Shown: in pieces, positions 12,512 through 24,795 of the stretch | Position numbering within the stretch: position 1 is the first letter of the stretch | How the letters are laid out: every line of letters starts with the position of its first letter | NCBI GenBank assembly: GCA_051294375.1 | Contig: CM119264.1 | Span: 10,186,175 to 10,250,174, forward strand | DNA from: Paraspadella gotoi | Taxonomy: Eukaryota; Chaetognatha | Direction of reading: 5' to 3' | DNA: 64,000 nucleotides | Notes under the pieces: model-generated | What the model saw: the letters and a program-made list of their open reading frames with translations, nothing else | Told to the model about the DNA's origin: nothing | Database searches by the model: none | Made by a program: the position numbers and the translations under genes

Positions 12512-12636
12512 CGTTGTCAACAAATTTGAAGGAACTGGAGACCTTGGACAAGCTGTCGAAAGCGGGCGAACTTGCATGTCTACGGAGAGCAAAAAAAATA
12601 CAAAAAAGTATAAAAATATCTAACGTAAAGAAGTAA
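12512..12636 (+). CDS. Candidate short 3' exon, unknown protein
   Basis: After CCTTCTGCAG the + strand reads 41 codons to TAA, including STNLKELETLDKLSKAGELA, a helix-forming charged pattern, and a Lys-rich end. It would need a preceding exon ending in phase 1, which was not found. The opposite strand is also open across it. Speculative. Confidence 0.17.
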
Positions 12637-12639
12637 ACG

Positions 12640-14735
12640 TTGAAACCGACAATCGGGATACATTCGGACCGAGGTAGACTCAGCCCATAAAAGGTCTTAT
12701 TGAGTCGCGACTTAAAACCCTTCATTTTTCTTCACAAAAACTTCTTTTTTTTTATTTTTAGCTCGGAGGGACTTAGAATATCGGCGCTGCCGGATCAAGG
12801 TCGCGACAATTCCGCGTCTCTAATCCTTGTTTAAGGCCCAAAGCTCTCAGCCGCTGATCCAATGTAATAAGGAAAAAAATGGGCAGAGATGCCAGTTTCT
12901 CTTTCTCTCTTCTTTTTACTCGCTCTCCCTTTCGCTCCCCCCTTTTTCTTCCTTCTCTAAGCCCGTTGCAGAAGAAAAAAAAAGCTTGTTGGGGTCAAGG
13001 AGCGTCCACCCATCTTGAAAAGGAGAGAAGAAGAGGGAGAGGGAGAGAAAATAAATAGCGAGAGAAGCAGTTTAGTTTGTATACTTAAGTTTTAATTTCG
13101 TTAAATGATGTCAGAGGTTTTAAGGGCAATACTGACGCGGCTCATCTTTTCCTTCAAAATTCGATATTCTTTAACGAAAAGGCTCTTTTAGAGTTGTATA
13201 TGTATATGTAATGTATAAGCCTCTCGTGATTTGGTTTCGTTGCCATGGCAACGGACGCCGAGGTATTAGGCATTGGTTGACTCTTTCCTTCCGTCTCTCA
13301 CAAATTCAAAGCGGAAATCCTTGTTTTGTTTCGCATTTTCGGGATTCGTTTAACCACCTCCCCAACACCGCATCCCCCTCCACCCTTTTTCCTTCGACGT
13401 CCCCTCACGTTCGCCCGTCGGTTGTTCGTCAGGATTTACGCCTAAAAAAAAAAAAAGAAAGAAAGAAAACTATTACCACCTCGGCTCAAGAGAAAAGGCA
13501 AAAAAACTTGTTTGTCTTCCGTGAATAATTGTGAAAAATGTTCTGAAAACGAGAAAAAGAAACGAAGCGGTTTCATTCATGATGATTTCAGTTTTTTTTT
13601 TAATATTTTTTTAAATAATCTTAGGAATTCTTACAAAATTCCCATCGAAAAAAAAAATACAACGTTTTTATATAAACACCTTACTAATTTTCAATAGTCT
13701 TCTGTTAATGAGCCAAACTTTTAAATTTTAACTTTTTGGACCATTTGTTATAATAAGGAAGAAACAACGTTAACGTCATATAGATTTCAGATTTACTTTT
13801 TATTAAGTTTTTAAAGTCTTTCAATTTTTTAAGATTTTTTTTTTCATCCGAGCTTTTTGTCGCGACAACACTATTTCCAAATTATTAAAACATTGTGGTC
13901 CAAAAACAGAATGAGAATAAATAAAATCAAAATAGGTAGTAAGTTATACCCAAAGATGATGAGATAAATTAATTAAATAAAAGATTTTAAAAAAGATAAA
14001 CATATTTACTTACTCCAGCGAGCGCCGCTACTCTCGCCTTATTATACTCGTTCTGCTTTCAATCTATTCTGGTCGAGATGTTTCGAATGGCTTGTCTTCC
14101 CTCCATCGACGCTCGCTTGAATATTTATGGGGGGAAAACCAGTTTTCCTTTCTCCTCTCAAATCTGTTCGCTACACGTGGGGGGAATGGCAGGCGGGTGT
14201 GTTCGACAAAGTCAACCTCTGAGAATTCTCCATTCGTTGCCTTTGAAAAGAAGGATGTCAAAAAAAAGAAAAAGAAAAAAAAGAAAGTGCTCGAAATAAT
14301 AAAAAAAAAAAAGAAAAAAAGAAAAGGTTTCCGCGAAGGTGAAAACGAAACGAGAAAAACGTGGCAGCGACGCCACGCGGCAGCCACGGATGTCAGTTTT
14401 TTTGGCGTCTGTGGTCGCTCGACTCGAGTTTCTGTTGTCTGCAAAATGATTGGCACTTTTTTTTTCGCTACGACGGTGAATACCTGAGCCAAATTGAAAG
14501 AAAAATTATCTTGATAAAAAACGGGTAGTTATTGTGCTTTTTTGGTCTTTGAAATCGAAACTTCGATATTTCATATGTGAATCAGTTTCAATGATTTATA
14601 AATTTCTGTTGCCAAATATTTTTTGTTTGTTAACTTCTCGTCGAATGTTGACGAACGACCGAAAAAAGTTTTTCTCACTTTTTGCGCGACTTTCAATCGA
14701 CTTTCTTGATCAGCTTCGTCTTTGTCATCGTCTAT
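12640..14735. other. Gene-free stretch
   Basis: Ordinary AT-rich intergenic DNA with poly-A and poly-T runs, apart from the X-box-like palindrome at 13239. Several short frames are open, but none has splice sites and composition that support a gene. Confidence 0.5.
13239..13252. promoter_or_regulatory. Perfect X-box (RFX-type) palindrome
   Basis: GTTGCCATGGCAAC is a perfect 14-base palindrome and an exact match to the RFX X-box consensus (GTNRCC, short spacer, RGYAAC). RFX factors use such sites in ciliary gene promoters, among others. No adjacent gene start is identified, so function is inferred only. Confidence 0.55.
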
Positions 14736-15125
14736 CTCATGATTTGTCTTCGTCGTTATTATAGACCTCCATTGTCTCATCGTTGATTTCGTTATTTAGA
14801 TTCGCTTTCTTCATCGTTGTTGTTGTCATCTTATATCGTCTCCTATATGCAATCCTCATCTTTAAAGTTTTCGTCGTCTTCTTCGTCGCCGTCTTCATCC
14901 TCTTAATAATCGTTGTCTCCATCTTCTTCGTCGTTGTCTTCGTCTTCTTCGTCGTTTTCTTCGTCGTCTTCGTCTTCTTCGTTGTCGTCTTCATCCTCTT
15001 AATAGTCGTCTTCTCGTCGTTGTCTTCGTCTTCTTCGTCGCCGTCTTCATCCTTCTTAAAAGTCGTTGTCTTCGTCTTCTTCGTCGTCTTCTTCGTCTTC
15101 TTCGTCTTCTTCGTCGTCGTCTTCT
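14736..15125. repeat. Degenerate TTC/GTC trinucleotide tract
   Basis: Nearly 400 bases built mainly of TTC, GTC and ATC triplets (for example TTCGTCGTCTTC). Both strands translate to Val/Phe or Lys/Thr monotony, so no gene is called. Confidence 0.85.
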
Positions 15126-15552
15126 AAATCGCACTCGGAAAACCGAAGGGTAAAAGAAGTGAAGTCGGGCCGCAACGATTTCGAGTCGATCCTCCCTCGT
15201 GTCTCTTTATTTCGTGGCGAATTGCGAAGGCGAAAGCGACGAGCGCCTCTCGCAATAAGTCGACGCAAATCGAAGAAAAATCTCCTTTTCCAGTCGTAAT
15301 CTCTCTCTCTCTGAATCTCCTCTCTCCCTTCCCCACTTCCTCCCACTTCCTCACCCCACCTCCCTCTTTCCAAACCCCACCTTCTTCCGTTTCCTTTTCA
15401 CTTCCTTTATTTTCGTCTTCCTCCCTCCTGATTTTTTCCTGTATTCTTTCGTAATTATTTATATTTTCCTTCTTTTTCTTTCTTACTACTTTTTTTTCCC
15501 TAATCCTTTCTGCGCTTTTTTGATCTTTCTCTCCTCGTCTCAACCTCCTCGT

Positions 15553-15554
15553 CC

Positions 15555-15639
<85 letters not shown>
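15553..15639. repeat. (CT)n microsatellite
   Basis: CT array with two TTC/CCT interruptions. Confidence 0.94.
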
Positions 15640-15849
15640 ATACTAGGAATACTAGGAAAGGAGCGAATCTGTGTTCATTGTCAATTGGAGAGGTTTCATG
15701 AAGTTTGTTCAACCGACTGTAGTTAGAATGCGATGCACTTTTGTTTTCAAAGTCAATTACAATTTGTAAAATATTCTAGAGAAATAGGTAGTTTTTAAGG
15801 CCCTCAAGTGCCTAAAGCCGCGAGTAATTAATATTGTCATTGTCCTATT

Positions 15850-15850
15850 G

Positions 15851-15912
<62 letters not shown>

Positions 15913-15936
15913 TCTCCTCTCCTCTCCTCTCTTCCC
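15850..15936. repeat. (CT)n microsatellite acting as a polypyrimidine tract
   Basis: CT array with CCT units at its 3' end, running directly into the acceptor CTTCCCCTTCAG (15931-15942) of the first recognised Ig exon. Confidence 0.93.
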
Positions 15937-15942
15937 CTTCAG

Positions 15943-16118
15943 TGCGTGGTGCCCCGGCTGGCAACCGCCGTGTGGATCAAACACGGAGAGGGAAAGTCTT
16001 CCTCTCGAATTCTCGGCCACACCGCGACAACTTTTTCGACGACGTTTTCCATCTCATCCAACAAGTATCACGCTATCTTCAATCACGTCGGATCCACCTT
16101 CTTCCTTTATATTGCCAG
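15943..16118 (+). CDS. Ig gene, exon for first half of V-type Ig domain 1
   Basis: The exon lies between CCCCTTCAG and GCCAG/GTAGGA. In the frame starting TGC it reads CVVPRLATAVWIKHGEGKSS, with the B-strand Cys as first residue and the C-strand Trp 10 residues later. It ends HVGSTFFLYIA, an E-strand pattern (L-x-I) that normally precedes DxGxYxC. The next exon supplies exactly that (IQLSDAGSYKC) with canonical spacing. However, this exon ends with two bases of a codon while exon 29396 begins with two, so one base is too many or an element is missing. Upstream exons (signal peptide, A/B strands) were not identified. Confidence 0.72.
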
Positions 16119-17185
16119 GTAGGAAGAGAGGAGAACAAGGAGAGAGGAGAGAGAGGAGGAGGAGAGAAGAGAGAGAGCAGGAGAAGAGAAAAAAATAGAG
16201 ACGGAGAGGAGAGAGAGGAGAATGAGAAGAGAGAGAAAGCGTTCAAAATAAATTAGATTTAAAGTCCCATAGTAATACAAAAACAAATGTGCTTATTTAC
16301 ATTGAGCAGTACGTTGCCGGTACACTGACGATATTTATTGAAACAATTTTCATCATATAACAAAGAAGCTATTCACATATAAACATTTTACATTGTTACA
16401 ATTATTACTAAATTTTACAACCCGTCTGCCTCATCATTTCACAGGCAAATACCGTAAGATTTTTTCAAAATGCTGCATTTTAGCAATCAAGGCAATAGAA
16501 AAGCAAAATAATAACAAATTACAAATCTCATTGGTTAATAATTTGAAAACATATATATCCCCAAAATATTGGAATATACAGCCCAGCAAGGCAGCTTCGT
16601 CTTCCAGAGAGCAATTAAGGCCTCACGCGTACATTTTCTTCCCGAAGGCAATCTTTAAAAGACGACCCAAGATTAGGACGCTCCCGTGCGCCAGGATGGC
16701 ATTACGTTGCCATGGCGACGGAAAACTCAATCATTTCTCTCCTTCGTCTTCCCGTTGGGAGGGAGGAGTCGGGGGAGACGCAAAAGAAGGAGACGAAAAG
16801 TATTGACGACAACAACGACGACGACGACGACGAAGACGACGACGACGACGACAAAAAATAGAAGAACGAGAAGTCGAAAACGACGACGACGACGACAGCT
16901 GAAACAGAAGGATGGGGTCTCGGTCAACTTTCGCGTCTGTTCAACGACGCGACGGAAATTTTTTAACCGAATCAACTCTCGGCAAACAACTTCGACAAGG
17001 AGAAGAGAAAAAGTGTGAGAGAATGGTGACGACGATGACGACGACGACGACGATGAAGATGACGGCGAAGATGACGACGATAACTGCATCGCCGCAACGG
17101 TTATTGACTCCGCCGCATTTGTGAAAAGAACCTCAACGTTGAAGAGAACGCGTGGGAAAGACGAATCTTTTTGGTGCAAAGCCGC
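16119..17185. other. Intron sequence with GAC-rich tracts
   Basis: Lies inside the first Ig intron. Purine-rich at 16120-16245, AT-rich after that, then degenerate GAC arrays from about 16800 to 17090. Open acidic or Thr-rich frames here follow the repeat, so none is called as a gene. Confidence 0.55.
16706..16719. promoter_or_regulatory. X-box-like site (one mismatch from palindrome)
   Basis: GTTGCCATGGCGAC differs by one base from the perfect palindrome at 13239-13252. A further partial version (TGCCATGGCGAC) lies near 618-629. Confidence 0.4.
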
Positions 17186-18270
17186 TGCCGCTGCCGCTGC
17201 CACTGTCGTTGCCGCCGCTGCTGCCGCCGTCGCCGCAAACGAGAACATCAAATATGGCGACGATGACTATGACGAAAGTGGAAACGATAAAGGAAGAGGG
17301 AGGCAAACAACGAGCACGACGGAGACGACAAAGAGGACGAAAATGACAACGACGAAAACAAGGATAACGACAACAACGACAATGACATCGAGATAACGCG
17401 TTCATCGACGATAAAATGGAGGTAAAGAAAACGATGACAAACGCCAGCCTTGAATAATGACGACGACGATTACGAGATTGGAAACCATGAAGACGACGAT
17501 GACGACGATGCGTTCGACGACGACGAAGAAGACGCGACCGATGATGATATGTTAACGACGTCTACCACGACGACGACGACGACGACGACCAAGGAGGAAG
17601 TGAAAGAATTTGGTTTCAAAATGAAGACTAGGGTTTTGGGTTTACTTGTCTGAGGCCTCATCTTTTGTTTCCAAATTGAAGTCAATTTTTTAAAAATTTT
17701 AACGGCCCAACGAGACAAAAATCGTTATTAGTCGTGGTGAAATCGAAATTGGTTTTGTTGATACCTCGTGAACATTTTAAACCCGTCGATATAAAAAATT
17801 AACCATACGAAAACGCGTCGCGATTTTAACATTTTGAAAAAAAAGACATACATGGCAATCATAGGTTTAAAAATTAAATTGGAACATTTAACATTTAACA
17901 AAAAGGACGTTTGTGGCAAATTAGTTGGCGGCAATATCGCTGACGCCGACTGAAAAAGGACAAAAATAGCGACGGCTCATAATGACCAAAATGACAACCA
18001 TGAAGAAGACGCAAGGTTCATAAGCAAGAGGAGAACGAAGAGACAAAAAATATGGAAAAAAGAAAAGACGACGACGGAGAAAGAAAGATAATAAAATAAA
18101 CGAGAAGAAAGCGATGTCAAGAAACATCATATAGATAAACAGATAAACGTAGAATTGATATTAAAAATCTACATAAAGTTTTAAATATGATAGTCCCAAA
18201 ACGAAGCTAATAAACGCCTCTGATTGGCCATTTGCGATCTTTGGTCCTTGATGACGAAAATGTATAAACG

Positions 18271-18298
18271 TATGTATATATATATATATATATATATA
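18271..18298. repeat. (TA)n microsatellite
   Basis: About 13 TA units, matched by the tract at about 24764-24792 in the second copy of the duplication. Confidence 0.9.
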
Positions 18299-19563
18299 AA
18301 TGTATAATTATAATTATAATTATAACTATAAAGACTCTCGTTTCGAAACTGGTTTTTGGGTTTGAGTTTCTCGTTTTGTGAAAATTTGCTTTGTTGTTTA
18401 ACTTCAATGTTCATTGTAGAGCTCATTCCGGTATGAATCGAGTAAGTTTGGTTTGTTTGCTAAATAAGTTTCTCGCTTTGCCAGACCCTTCGCATAGGTT
18501 CCGAATTGTTTTTTTTCTGTTCCTTTTGAAGAAACGTTTTGCCTCATCTCTTGCTTTTGCTATTGACCACATTTGGAACTCGTCCTTATTTGAATGTATT
18601 TCAGTCGTTTTTACTTCGGCCATGTCAACTTTTTTGCGAGAATCGTCGTTTTAAAGACCGAATCATGAACATTTGTCGTCAGTCCAAACTCTGATTTCAC
18701 GAGCTTTTGGACCGTGTTTTACCTGCGTATTTCCTGCCTTTCTAATTTCTAGAGACTTTTGTCAAAGCTTCTTTGGACGGGAGACGCGAACGTTCGTCTC
18801 CGCAGGCAAAAAGATAGAAATTCTTCTTCGCCTGTTCTGTCTCTTGCCTTTAACAACCAAATAATGTTCCTTTTTTTTCATATAACGTGCCATGCAGCAT
18901 GCTGGCCTTTTTTTTTCTTACCTTGCTTTTTTTGACTAGCTTTCCTTTCCTTGCCTTGTCTTCCCTTTCTTTCCGAGACCCTCGCGAGAGTTTTTCGCGA
19001 CTGAATACTTCTTCGCGCGCTTTTAAATTTAATCGGCTTAACTTCGAAAATCCTTACTTGAAAATAAATTGCGTGAATAAAAATTAGCCGCGAGGGAAAA
19101 TTTATTGAATTGAGACAGATGTTGGATGAAGACTCGCTAGCTTTTTAGAGTAGATATACAGTTTACCATAGCATTGAACTAAAAAGTAATATGAGTATTG
19201 AGTATGATTCGAAAACAATCGTCTTTTTAAAAACATATTTTTATCTTTACCGAACACAACTTGAAACATCAACCGGAACTAAAAGCGACTGGCATTCGGG
19301 ATTTCGCGGGAAAAATATTGAAAAAGAAAAAAAAACTGATGGATGTCACATAGGAATAACAGATCCGCTATGATAAAATCCAGAAAGTTTTCTCTTGCTC
19401 GTCAGAGGGAAAAAAGGAAAGGGTGTGAAGAAAAAGCCCAAAGAAAATTCCGTTTTCCTTTATTGCTATTTTCTTTTCTTTTCCCCATTTTTTGATTAAG
19501 ATTTGTTTGTGTTGTTGATGGCGAGAAGGAAACATTGATTGCAGCAACGACGGAACTTTCTCG

Positions 19564-19564
<1 letters not shown>

Positions 19565-19622
<58 letters not shown>
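19565..19622. repeat. (CT)n microsatellite
   Basis: About 27 CT units with one TTTC interruption. The corresponding site in copy 2 (about 26055-26120) is degraded. Confidence 0.9.
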
Positions 19623-19624
<2 letters not shown>

Positions 19625-19809
19625 TCTCCCGTTCGTCTCATTATTCCTGCTTTCTTTGTGAATTTTCTTTTCAGTTCTGTTTACATTTGTTTTAGTTTTT
19701 ATCGATCTTTTTATTTTTATTTTTATTTTTCTTCTGTGTTTCTTTCTTTATTTTTTATGTTTTAATTTTTTTTTAATTTTTTTTTCTTTCCTTCTTTTTT
19801 TTCTTTAGT

Positions 19810-19868
19810 TCTTTCTTTCTTTCTTGCTTTCTTTTTTCTTTCTTTCTTTATTTCTTTCTCTCTTTTTC

Positions 19869-19960
<92 letters not shown>

Positions 19961-19965
19961 TATTT
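19810..19965. repeat. (CTTT)n microsatellite
   Basis: Long run of TTTC units. Copy 2 (about 26300-26490) holds an error-like, irregular version of it. Confidence 0.93.
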
Positions 19966-20044
19966 TTTTCTTTTTCACTCTTTTTCTGTCTTTATCTTTT
20001 TTTATTTCTCACTTTGTGGAACTTCTTTCTCTCCTTTCGTCATT

Positions 20045-21540
20045 TTTTAAATATTGATTGATATTTTCTATACATGAACCGTTAATCCGATCATCATCAC
20101 CTTTAAAATATACCTACAATAATTCTTCTACTGTTAAGCTCATCCGTGTCTTGCCAATTAAATCAAGATCAACTTATGAAAATCATCCCGCAATCGCAGT
20201 TTTCGTCTCATTTGTGGATCCAGATTTCGATCTTTTCTTCTTTCCATTTTCCTTTTTTCTCCTTCGTCCCCTTGACAATCTCATTCTGTCTTGTTCCTTA
20301 TTTTTCGGATTTCCTTATCTTGGAGTTTAATTTGTCTTTAATAAAGACTTTATAAAGACTTTATATGTTAAAAAGAAGAAAACATTGTTCCGCATTAAAA
20401 TTAGTTGTTAACAGATTATCGGTCACATTATCAAATCGTTTCAGCGTTAAAAGAAAGAGGCAAAGATAAGGAAGAGAAGTTAATTTTTGAAAAAATAAGA
20501 TTTAAAAAATAATATTACCTTAATACATTTCGGGCTCATACTTCACTAACATACAATAATAACTCTCTCCCTCTCATATTAAGAAAAATTAAAATGTTAC
20601 TTGTTTTACGATATTAAACTAAACTGACTAATAATAATATGAATATAAATTTTAAATTTAAGTTTAAATAATAATGTAACAGGGAAAGGGATGTTCCGGA
20701 AACAGACGGAGCACCTACACAACCGTTAAATTATATAATAATTGATTATATAGCTACACGTAAAACAGGAATATTAAACCCTTCATACATCTAGAATAAT
20801 CTAGTGGAAAAAAAAAGTTCTTTCAAGCTCCGACTGAATATCTGGCTAAAAAAAATCCATATCTCCTTAGCGACGAAAGGGAAAGAAAGATTTGGCGTCT
20901 TGTTTACATCAAGTTTCCTAAGAAGATGTGACTTTATCGAATGACTCCTCCGCTCCCTTATTTTCTCATTTTTTTTTTCTTGACTCATATTTCTTTCTTT
21001 CATTTCCTTTTCTCGTTTCGACTGTTTGCCTCCTTCTGGTGTTTTTCATCCCTCATCCTCCTTTATTCTCTCTCCCTCCTTTTTCCCTTTTTATCTTTTA
21101 CTTTCAAAAGATATTCTCAATCTCAGACTGACTTTCTTCTTTCCAGCTTTTCACCTACATTTTCTTTAAATCCTAATTTTTACTATCTCTTGGTTTTTTT
21201 GGGGTTTTTTTTTTTTCTATTTTCTTTTCTCCCTGTCCATTTGTTCCCACTCTCACGCCTTTTCTTTTTCCCTATTTTTTTTCTATTTTCATCTCCCCCA
21301 CCTCCTTTCCGCCTTTTTTTTCTATTTACTCTTTTTTTTCTCTTTCCCGTCATTTCTAATCCCGTCCTCCTTTTTTCCTTTTTCCCTTCAGCCTCCATTT
21401 ATCCTCCTTCCCCCCCCCCCTCACATTTTCTGACTTGTGTATTTGTCCCGGGATTTTCCTTTGAAATTCAGAATCGTTTTTCCGATGGCAGCCAAGAGGC
21501 CGTCGTCGTAGTCGTCGTCTTCGTCGTGGTCGACTCTGTC
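20045..21540. other. Intron sequence, no gene seen
   Basis: AT-rich then pyrimidine-rich DNA inside copy 1 of the duplication. Phe/Ser/Leu-rich frames reflect base composition only. Confidence 0.55.
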
Positions 21541-21711
21541 ATAATCATCATTATCATCATCATCGTCATCATCATCGTCATCATCATCGTTATCGACAAT
21601 GACGATGGGCGTCCGGCCGAATTCGGCCTCTTTTTTTAAGGATGGTCGACTAATTCGAAAACTGGGCTCGATGAGGTTTCTTTTCCTCTCTTCTTTCTTT
21701 TTCTTTTTTTT

Positions 21712-21736
21712 NNNNNNNNNNNNNNNNNNNNNNNNN
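21712..21736. other. Assembly gap (25 N)
   Basis: Exactly 25 N after a T-rich run. The same size recurs at 28620-28644, which fits a fixed placeholder inserted by scaffolding or gap filling. Confidence 0.99.
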
Positions 21737-21859
21737 GCTAAATAAAGAAACAAAACAAAAAATTACGATTTCGGTTTTCAAAAAAAAAAAGACTCGATGG
21801 GGATTTTTGCAATGTTTCTTCGCGTCGAAAGTCTTTTTCAATCTCATTTCCTTACTCTC

Positions 21860-21895
21860 TCTCTCTCTCTCTCTCTCTCTCCCTTCTCTCTCTCT

Positions 21896-21927
<32 letters not shown>
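21860..21927. repeat. (CT)n microsatellite, interrupted
   Basis: CT array. This segment and the following ~130 bases also appear, shifted, at 23449-23600 between the two large copies. Confidence 0.9.
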
Positions 21928-21930
<3 letters not shown>

Positions 21931-22064
21931 TTTCGCTTTTTTCTCTCTCGCTCCTTTGTGTCTGTCTCTCTTCCTCTTTTCGTTGAAACATTTGCTTCTC
22001 TAACTCTGAGAAACCACAGGACCGGCAAAAGGTGTGTATATATTCGAATCCTTTGACCTTTGAT

Positions 22065-22075
22065 TCTTTCTCTCT

Positions 22076-22109
<34 letters not shown>

Positions 22110-22155
22110 TCCTCTCTCTCTCTCTCTCTGTACTTCTCTTCATCTCTCTCTCTTC
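22065..22155. repeat. (CT)n microsatellite, interrupted
   Basis: CT array with TTC interruptions in copy 1 of the duplication, the counterpart of the gap-containing array at about 28575-28670. Confidence 0.9.
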
Positions 22156-22979
22156 ACACACTCTTCTTCCACATCGGTTTTTTTGTCTCGCGTACGCGTC
22201 AGAGGTTAGCGGAACTGTCATACGTAATTTTTCAGCTTCTGCTGAAATAAATAGTAGAATGCAAATATTGTTTTCCTGCAGAGGTGGCTCACTGGAATAA
22301 TCCGCATCAGGTTGTGTCTTGTGAATCGTGAACGAGTTGCAGTTTACTATTTATTTTTGGTATTTTACATTTATTTTTCATTGTATCGTCCGAGTTCTAA
22401 AAGCGATGAAGGCGATGAAGTGAGTCAACATGAATCGGGTGCGGAAATGGAATAATTCGGGAGCAGACTTATAAAATTTGAAATTACTTGTTTCACTACG
22501 TATATTTGTATATTTTTTGAAGGTTTTATTATTTAATCGACGACGACGACAGATAAAGTTTCACTGATTCGTGATTCTCGTCACTTAACTTTGGGTCGGG
22601 CTTCTCTCGCCTGGCTGCAGGTCAACAATTTCCTCTTCGTTGATTAATTTGTTTTCTTTTTTTGTCATACGGATATATTCATGATTTATGCTCAATTTTT
22701 GCGTGTATTTGATCGTCTCGTGTTTGACCTGAACAACTTACCCAAAACTAAGAACGTTTGAGCGCCACGTCTATCTAAAAGTAAAATTAGAAAGACTCGA
22801 AAGTATAGACCTTGGATTGACCGAAACACCCTTCCCCCTCTTCCCGCCACTTTGCTCTTCCGTCTTCACCCGACCCCAAACCCCTTCATCCATCCGATTC
22901 CCTCCCAACTCCTTTTTCTCACTCTCCTCTTCAACCCCACGACCCCTCCCCTTATTCTCCCCCACCAATGGCATTGCAG

Positions 22980-23131
22980 GCATCCAACTGAGCGACGCGG
23001 GATCCTACAAATGTGGGAATCACTTCGTGGCGCACCTGCCGGTCGTGGGCACGCCCTCTCTTGCTCCCGTCGCTGCCCCTCGCCTCGTCGAGAACGCTCC
23101 TACATTTCTCAGTGCTCCGTTCAGTCGCAAG
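22980..23131 (+). pseudogene. Broken duplicate of the Ig exon at 29396-29545
   Basis: It has the same acceptor (ATTGCAG) and donor (CAAG/GTGAGTGAG) as the intact exon. It starts identically (IQLSDAGSYKCGNHFV), but small insertions and deletions make it 152 rather than 150 bases and shift the frame after about 18 residues, so the second-domain start is garbled. The errors fit uncorrected long-read sequence in the duplicated patch better than an evolving pseudogene. Confidence 0.75.
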
Positions 23132-23425
23132 GTGAGTGAGAGATGCGGCGGGGGTGTGTCGAAAGGCGGGAAAGTGTTGGCTCGTTCGAACGACTCAATT
23201 TGCGATTTTCTGAGAAACGAAAGAAATGTGCGATGTGGGTATTTAAAACTAAAAGCATATTAGTGTGGTGATCTTTTAAGAAGATTTTGATTTGATTGTG
23301 AAGAGTTCACTTGGTGGATGCTTGGTGCAGATCATGTGACCGAAGAGGTTGATCAGCATCTTCTGATTGGTATAGGACCCGAACAAAATACTAAGTTTGT
23401 CTGGCAATAACTAAAATACTGTCTG

Positions 23426-23446
23426 GTAAGGCGTAGTGAAAGTTAC

Positions 23447-23484
<38 letters not shown>

Positions 23485-23601
23485 GCTTTTTCTCTCTCGC
23501 TCTCTTTGTGTCTGTCTCTCTTTCCTTTTTCGTTGAAACATTTGCTTCTCTAACTCTGAGAAACCACGGACCGGCAAAGGTGTGTAATATATTCGAATCC
23601 T
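23426..23601. repeat. Third partial copy at the duplication junction
   Basis: The CT array and the following segment (including GTTGAAACATTTGC and TCTGAGAAACCAC) repeat about 21870-22056 from inside copy 1. It then runs directly into the start of copy 2. Such an out-of-order fragment at the joint points to misassembly. Confidence 0.7.
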
Positions 23602-24763
23602 TTGCCGCTCGCCGCTGTCAGTTGCCAAAAAGCCGCTGCTCGCCCGCCCGTCGGCCCGCAACACAGCAGAAACAATCAAAATATGGCGACGATGACTATG
23701 ACAGAACAGTCGCGAAAACGATCAAAGCACCGAGGGCCCGCGCAAACACCACGAGCAGCAAAGACGAACACATGACACCCGAGCACAAACACATGAAATA
23801 ACCCGACAACACGCGACAATGACAACTCGAGATACCACGCGTTCCAATCGCACGACTATGGAGCGTAAAGAAAAACCGATGACAAACGCCAGCCTTGAAC
23901 TATGACGAACGACACGATACGAGAGGTGGAAACACAATGCACAACGAGGACGAGATGCGTTCCGACCCACGCACCGCAAGAAGGACCGCGACCGCATGAT
24001 GATACGTGTTACACACCCAAAAACGACGACGAAACACGCAGAAGGAACAGAATTCTGGCTTTCAAAATGAAGACTCCCAGGTTTCGGGCTTTACTATGTC
24101 TCGAGGCCACCCATCTTTGTGCTTCCAAAAAGACAAAAATTCGAAGTCAACATTATTACAAAGTCCTTTTCATTGGCCAACCGACGACAAAAAATCGATT
24201 TTATATATTCGAAATCGGCAAATTCGTTTTGTTGAATTCACCATCGCATGAACATTTTAAAACCCGTCGATATAAAAACATTAACCATACGAAACGCGTC
24301 GCGATTTAACATTTGAAAAAAAAGACTACTGGCACCATCCATTGGGTTTAAAAAATTCAACACTCTGGATCATATTAAACATTTAACAAAAGGACGTTTG
24401 GAGGCAAATTAGTTGGCGGAATAATCGCTGACGGCCGACTGAAAACAGACAAAAATAGCGACGGCTCATAATGACCAAAATGACAACCATGAAGAAGACG
24501 CAAGGTTCATAAGCAAGAGGAGAACGAAGAGACAAAAAATATGGAAAAAAGAAAAGACGACGACGGAGAAAGAAAGATAATAAAATAAACCGAGAAGAAA
24601 GCGATGTACAAGAAACACATATAGATAAACAGATAAACGTAGAATTGATATTAAAATCTACATAAAGTTTAAAATATGATAGTCCCAAAACGAAGCTAAT
24701 AAACGCCTCTGATTTGGCCATTTGCGATCTTTGGTCTTGATGACCGAAAATGTATAAACGTAT

Positions 24764-24795
<32 letters not shown>

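Larger units (their letters stand above)
17190..23425. repeat. Copy 1 of a ~6.2 kb direct duplication
   Basis: Sequence from about 17190 to 23425 recurs at about 23602-29838 in the same order and orientation, including the Ig exon, the (TA)n tract, the TTTC array and a GTC/ATC-rich tract. Differences are dominated by single-base insertions and deletions, as in noisy long reads. Before the 25-N gap at 21712-21736 copy 1 looks clean (pure repeats). After it, copy 1 has indels, including in the Ig exon at 22980. An assembly artefact is more likely than a recent real duplication. Confidence 0.85.

Noticed and set aside
12408-12725. Minus-strand frame of 105 codons with a hydrophobic stretch
   Set aside because: No family match and no splice support. 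The hydrophobic part reflects T-rich antisense of an A-rich tract.
17121-17400. Ala-rich and acidic frame in the first Ig intron
   Set aside because: Composition follows GCCGCT and GAC repeats. It lies within an intron and has no convincing splice sites.
21420-21640. Val/Ile-rich frames in the GTC/ATC tract
   Set aside because: Pure trinucleotide translation. The same tract in copy 2 is altered without constraint.
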